Shown here in pieces: positions 8,195 through 10,452 of a stretch of 10,452 nucleotides of DNA. Each line of letters starts with the position of its first letter. Positions within the stretch are counted from its first letter, which is position 1. The position numbers and the translations under genes are program-made. This DNA comes from Saccoglossus kowalevskii (lineage: Eukaryota > Hemichordata > Enteropneusta > Harrimaniidae): assembly GCF_000003605.2 (NCBI RefSeq), contig NW_003135346.1, positions 2,545 through 12,996 of the forward strand. The letters run 5' to 3'. The notes under the pieces are model-generated. The model searched no databases. It saw only the letters and a list, made by a program, of their open reading frames with translations, and was not told where the DNA came from.

Positions 8195-8755
8195 TTACAC
8201 AACTTTGTAGCAGAATATGTAAGAGAGAATTGACGTATGTTTGTTTCCTTTAGGGGGGTTAACAACTTGTGGAGAAATTATGGTTAGATATAAAAAAGAA
8301 TAATCTTGTAAAGTAACTATATCCATATGCTTGAAAAAATCGTTTGAGAGGCAACTTTGAAACCAGTGCAGGTAAGTACCACGAACAGCATAAAATCGCA
8401 ATTTTGCCAAAGGAATGTTATGGTTGATGATATCATCAGAACAAAAACACGCCAAGAGTGAAATATCAGTTATCAATATCACGAAGGATGTCATTGAAAA
8501 GAGCAATTAATGCTTGTTGGTGCTATATTTTCTACAAAATACAAATTGGTTTGAGAATATTTAATTTTTAAAGAGATGCATATTTGAGTAAATTCATGAT
8601 GTCATGGCCACATGAGTTGTCCAACCACTTTAGTTCCAACTGAAATTCATATTCAGAAATGGGACTGAAAAAATAAGAACCAGGAACTAGGTTTGATGTA
8701 AATCATCGTGAGCTAGATGTTTGTCAATACTAGCAAAATAGTTATTAAACATACT
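8195..8755 (-). pseudogene. LINE ORF2 reverse transcriptase, fragmented
   Basis: Ordered blocks in shifting frames are: 8755-8690, MFNNYFASIDKHLA, matching the FNNYFxxIG(K)xLA pre-RT segment; 8687-8568, SPISEYEFQLELKWLDNS then CGHDIMNLLKYA, matching PI(S)..E(V)...L..L..(S)..GHDGI...LLKYA; 8560-8507, NQFVFCRKYSTN, matching QFGFRK..ST; 8516-8466, QALIALFNDILRDIDN then TGA and YFTLGVFL; 8437-8342, DDIINHNIPLAKLRFYAVRG then TYLHWFQSCLSN, matching FDTVNH.ILL.KL..YG(I/V)RG...WF.SYLSN. A weak PKGN and ILSYIFCY further on may be the PQGS...ILGPLLF block. The catalytic FADD box was not found. Roughly 70-80 residues expected between GHDGI and QFGFR are absent, with the join at about 8561-8570. Confidence 0.85.
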
Positions 8756-9228
8756 GCAATTCTTACCGATGTTGTATCATTCAATTCTGTTTGGTTTAGT
8801 AGATTTCTATCTTTTTTGTGAGACTCTTCCAATCTGCAGTTCTTCATGGGTTTGAAGAGTTATCATAAATGTATTAACGTGAGCCAAATAGTAATATTTT
8901 TTTTTAGATTTAGGAAGAACAGAAGTAAGTTGTAATTTCTTTGAACTATTGGGTAAAAATCACTTTAAACAAATTTTGCATATAGTTTATGCTTATGCTG
9001 TATTGACTTGTGAAGACACTAAGCGACCCATGGTTTGTCTCTGACAAGGTTTTTTTATGGATTAGGTTATTAAAATGTTCATAATTAACAAAGAGTTGAG
9101 GATGATCGGTAATGACAGTAAAAAAGTCGATATATGATTATTGTAGTTTAGTGTTCTACATATAAATTATTGATTCACCTGCATGCATATTTATGTTGAG
9201 TGCATGGTTATTTTTACATTAACATTTT

Positions 9229-9435
9229 TTATGCATTTGTAAATATTATTACGTACAGTTCTACTTGTAAATCGGGTATTTGGGGGCTCTTCATTGTTTC
9301 CATATCTTGGAGAAGGGAGCCTGTGACTGACTGGACATGGATTGTCAAAACAATGTTGTCATTATCTTCGCGTGTGTGTACTGGAACATCGCTTATAACA
9401 AGATTATGTATGCGGGTGTACTGTTCAAGAACTTT
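9229..9435 (-). pseudogene. LINE ORF1, RNA-binding-domain piece
   Basis: This is a 68-codon open stretch between a TAA at 9438-9436 and a TAA at 9231-9229. It begins KVLEQYTRIHNLVISDVP, which resembles the well-known LEQYSRRNNLxIxGVP segment that joins coiled coil and RNA-recognition domain in many LINE ORF1 proteins, and continues HTREDNDNIVLTI, matching the usual acidic ED...D..IV region. The RRN core has changed to RIH. The later part (TGSLLQDMETM onward) is not clearly alignable. ORF1 proteins bind the element RNA as part of the retrotransposition particle; this relic cannot be functional. Confidence 0.7.
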
Positions 9436-9525
9436 TTATTTTTTTATTTCATATTTCATAGACACAATTTTTCATTATGCACTGCATTTGATTTTTTTAA
9501 TCTCCATAGAAAGATTTCAGGAAAT

Positions 9526-9645
9526 TCATGCTTTTGCTTCCATACTGTGAAACTTCTCTAGTTTTGTCTTAACAGTTGTGAGCATTACTTGTATTTCACC
9601 GAGCTGTTCTTCATTGTCACTAGACGCCATCTTGAATGTTCCCAT
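9526..9645 (-). pseudogene. LINE ORF1, N-terminal piece
   Basis: Two in-frame ATGs, at 9645 and 9630, could start it; the second (AAGATGGCG) has a strong Kozak context and gives a 34-residue piece beginning MASSDNEEQLGEIQVMLTTV and ending at TGA 9528-9526. It is charged and heptad-like, as in ORF1 N-terminal coiled coils. After the TGA the coiled-coil-like reading seems to continue in another frame (MEIKKIK, then SMKYEIKK) up to the next block at 9435. The same frame is open upstream to about 9852 without an ATG before 9645, which may be 5' leader. On its own this piece would be weak; its position before the other LINE blocks supports it. Confidence 0.55.
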
Positions 9646-10101
9646 ATTTACGTTATCTGGTCGGAATTGTTTATGGTCGCATTTCTTGCAAAAAGCAAGC
9701 TGTCTTTTGCATAATTGTATGCCCTCGATTGGCACTATCGTAGCTAAAATCTGTAAAACCCCACCGGCGCTAATCACAGAGAGTGATGCTGAAACACACG
9801 TAAGGATGTGCGTGGTAGAGTGATGCGGTCTGTTAGTGAGTAATTTTGAGTTTAGCTAGCATCGGAAATCGGTGCCCTCGGCGTTATGCAAGAATCGTGC
9901 TTTGACCTGACCGGAAACATACAATTACACATCGTGTTCATTCGTCACTAGGAAACACGTGGACTTTGCCTTACGTCGCAATATATGCGGGTTGACGTGT
10001 TACGTGCTTTTACTAAATATGATGTTAGTTATTTGATTTTAAACAGTCTGTAGGAAAACTGGACGCGCCAGCGAACAACTAGTTATGTAAGCATTGCTAC
10101 A

Positions 10102-10117
10102 ATATATATATATATAT
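10102..10117. repeat. (AT)8 microsatellite
   Basis: Eight uninterrupted AT dinucleotides. It lies 36 bases upstream of the ATG at 10154 and could be polymorphic. Confidence 0.95.
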
Positions 10118-10153
10118 CAAAACAGCTGGTTGATACATTTCTTAGAAGAAACA

Positions 10154-10177
10154 ATGGGATGTCATGCCATACCAAAG
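10154..10177 (+). CDS. Possible 8-codon first coding exon
   Basis: ACAATGG gives a good Kozak context (A at -3, G at +4), and eight codons encode MGCHAIPK before GTAAGT at 10178-10183. The AAG/GTAAGT junction is a near-perfect donor, phase 0. An MGC start is typical of N-myristoylated, palmitoylated membrane-anchored proteins, but eight residues cannot identify a family. Support is limited: donor-like hexamers occur several times in the window by chance and the next exon is outside or unseen. Confidence 0.2.
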
Positions 10178-10190
10178 GTAAGTTCACAAT

Positions 10191-10271
10191 ATGGCGTCGT
10201 TTATTCAATTACAGGTGATGTTGTTGTTGTTAAAACTGATCACTCCCACCGATTCAACGTTCATTTTCTAA
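10191..10271 (+). CDS. Short 26-codon ORF starting ATGGCG
   Basis: The ATG has A at -3 and G at +4. The peptide begins MASFIQLQVMLLLLKL, a hydrophobic start resembling a signal peptide or one membrane segment, and ends at TAA 10269-10271. It could be an upstream ORF in a 5' leader or a chance frame. TTACAG at 10209-10214, just before GTGATG, could act as an acceptor instead. Confidence 0.12.
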   Translation: MASFIQLQVMLLLLKLITPTDSTFIF

Positions 10272-10452
10272 CACTTCCGCTACCACGTATAATTAAGAGC
10301 GTCCGCATTTCTTTAGAAAATCAAATTAAAAAAACAACTATTGTTCAGACTTTCGGTGCCATATTTGTGATACATCAGGGACTTGGCATTTGCATCTGTC
10401 CAGGGACAGAAAAAATATGGCGGCGAAATATGTTTGATTGCATACAAGATTG

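Larger units (their letters stand above)
8195..9650 (-). mobile_element. Decayed non-LTR retrotransposon (LINE)
   Basis: Read on the minus strand, pieces of ORF1 (about 9645-9232) are followed by pieces of an ORF2 reverse transcriptase (about 8755-8342, perhaps to 8195), in the order and orientation of a LINE. Intact elements of this type are usually 4-6 kb; here ORF1 and reverse transcriptase are less than 0.5 kb apart, so nearly all of the endonuclease is missing. At least four frame changes and several stops separate the blocks. The reverse transcriptase style (INHNIPLAKL, VRGTYLHWF) fits the broad CR1/Jockey group, but the exact clade cannot be fixed by eye. The 5' boundary may lie further out, to about 9852 or beyond. 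No 3' tail or target duplication was identified. Confidence 0.85.
9850..10452 (+). promoter_or_regulatory. CpG-bearing stretch, possible promoter or gene 5' end
   Basis: The base composition is less AT-rich and has more CpG than most of the window. It contains ATGGCGTCG at 10191 and AATATGGCGGCG around 10415-10425; the latter includes the ATGGC core typical of YY1 sites, which are often at animal promoters or start codons. A dyad, TCTGTCC (10395-10401) with GGACAGA (10404-10410), lies just upstream of it. Some of the left part could instead be 5' leader of the LINE on the other strand. No TATA box with a convincing position was assigned. Confidence 0.25.

Noticed and set aside
8368-8380. CAGGTAAGT on the plus strand, a perfect donor sequence.
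   Set aside because: It falls inside the minus-strand reverse transcriptase relic; GTAAGT is expected about five times in this window over both strands.
9200-9561. Two overlapping plus-strand ORFs of 116 and 74 codons.
   Set aside because: They lie antisense to the LINE ORF1 piece and are rich in Phe/Ile/Tyr, with no motif; they are shadows.
9578-9823. 81-codon plus-strand ORF.
   Set aside because: It is antisense to the start of LINE ORF1 and its open upstream frame, and has no recognisable motif.
1-10452. tRNA, rRNA, CRISPR array, bacterial operon or phage-like system.
   Set aside because: No cloverleaf with clear B-box, no rRNA-like blocks, no regularly spaced exact repeats, and no ribosome-binding sites before packed genes; composition and elements point to an animal genome.

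Overview
The window looks like intergenic or intronic DNA from an animal, most likely an invertebrate. It is strongly AT-rich and has no bacterial-style gene packing, no long intact reading frame, no RNA gene and no CRISPR array. Instead it holds decayed transposable elements, interspersed repeats and a degenerate tandem array. A mollusc is possible, because the AT-rich repeat at 4741-5215 and the GGGAGATAA-type motifs are of a kind I associate with molluscan non-coding DNA. That is an impression from memory and was not tested.

Layout, left to right. 1-920 is AT-rich DNA with nothing recognisable. 922-1130 is one copy of an interspersed repeat whose second copy is at 6200-6418. 1381-1516 is a short relative of the repeat cluster at 4741-5215. 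1530-3335 has no convincing gene. 3340-4277 is the first main element: 64/66-bp inverted repeats, about 79% identical and each ending in TA, enclose a minus-strand reading frame broken by three TGA codons with a possible helix-turn-helix. I read it as a small, internally deleted DNA transposon, probably Tc1/mariner-like. 4425-4487 is a hydrophobic 63-nt open segment with splice-like borders (weak). 4741-5215 is the diverged repeat cluster. 5734-5867 holds three hairpins in a row. 6160-6785 is an array of roughly 30-bp palindromic units.

About 9650 down to 8195 (minus strand) is the second main element: a non-LTR retrotransposon (LINE) relic. It keeps the start of ORF1, an ORF1 RNA-binding-domain piece, pre-reverse-transcriptase sequence and several reverse-transcriptase blocks, in the correct order. 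It has frameshifts, stop codons, almost no endonuclease, and a deletion of roughly 70-80 residues within the reverse transcriptase. These pieces lie in different frames, so they are not visible as one ORF.

9850-10452 is less AT-rich. It has CpG-containing ATGGCG motifs, a short TA microsatellite, a 16-bp dyad and a possible 8-codon first exon followed by GTAAGT, so a promoter or 5' end of a plus-strand gene could begin here; this is unproven.

No part of the window encodes an intact protein I can name. No genes act together here; the history is one of insertion and decay of at least two autonomous-type elements beside satellite-like repeats.
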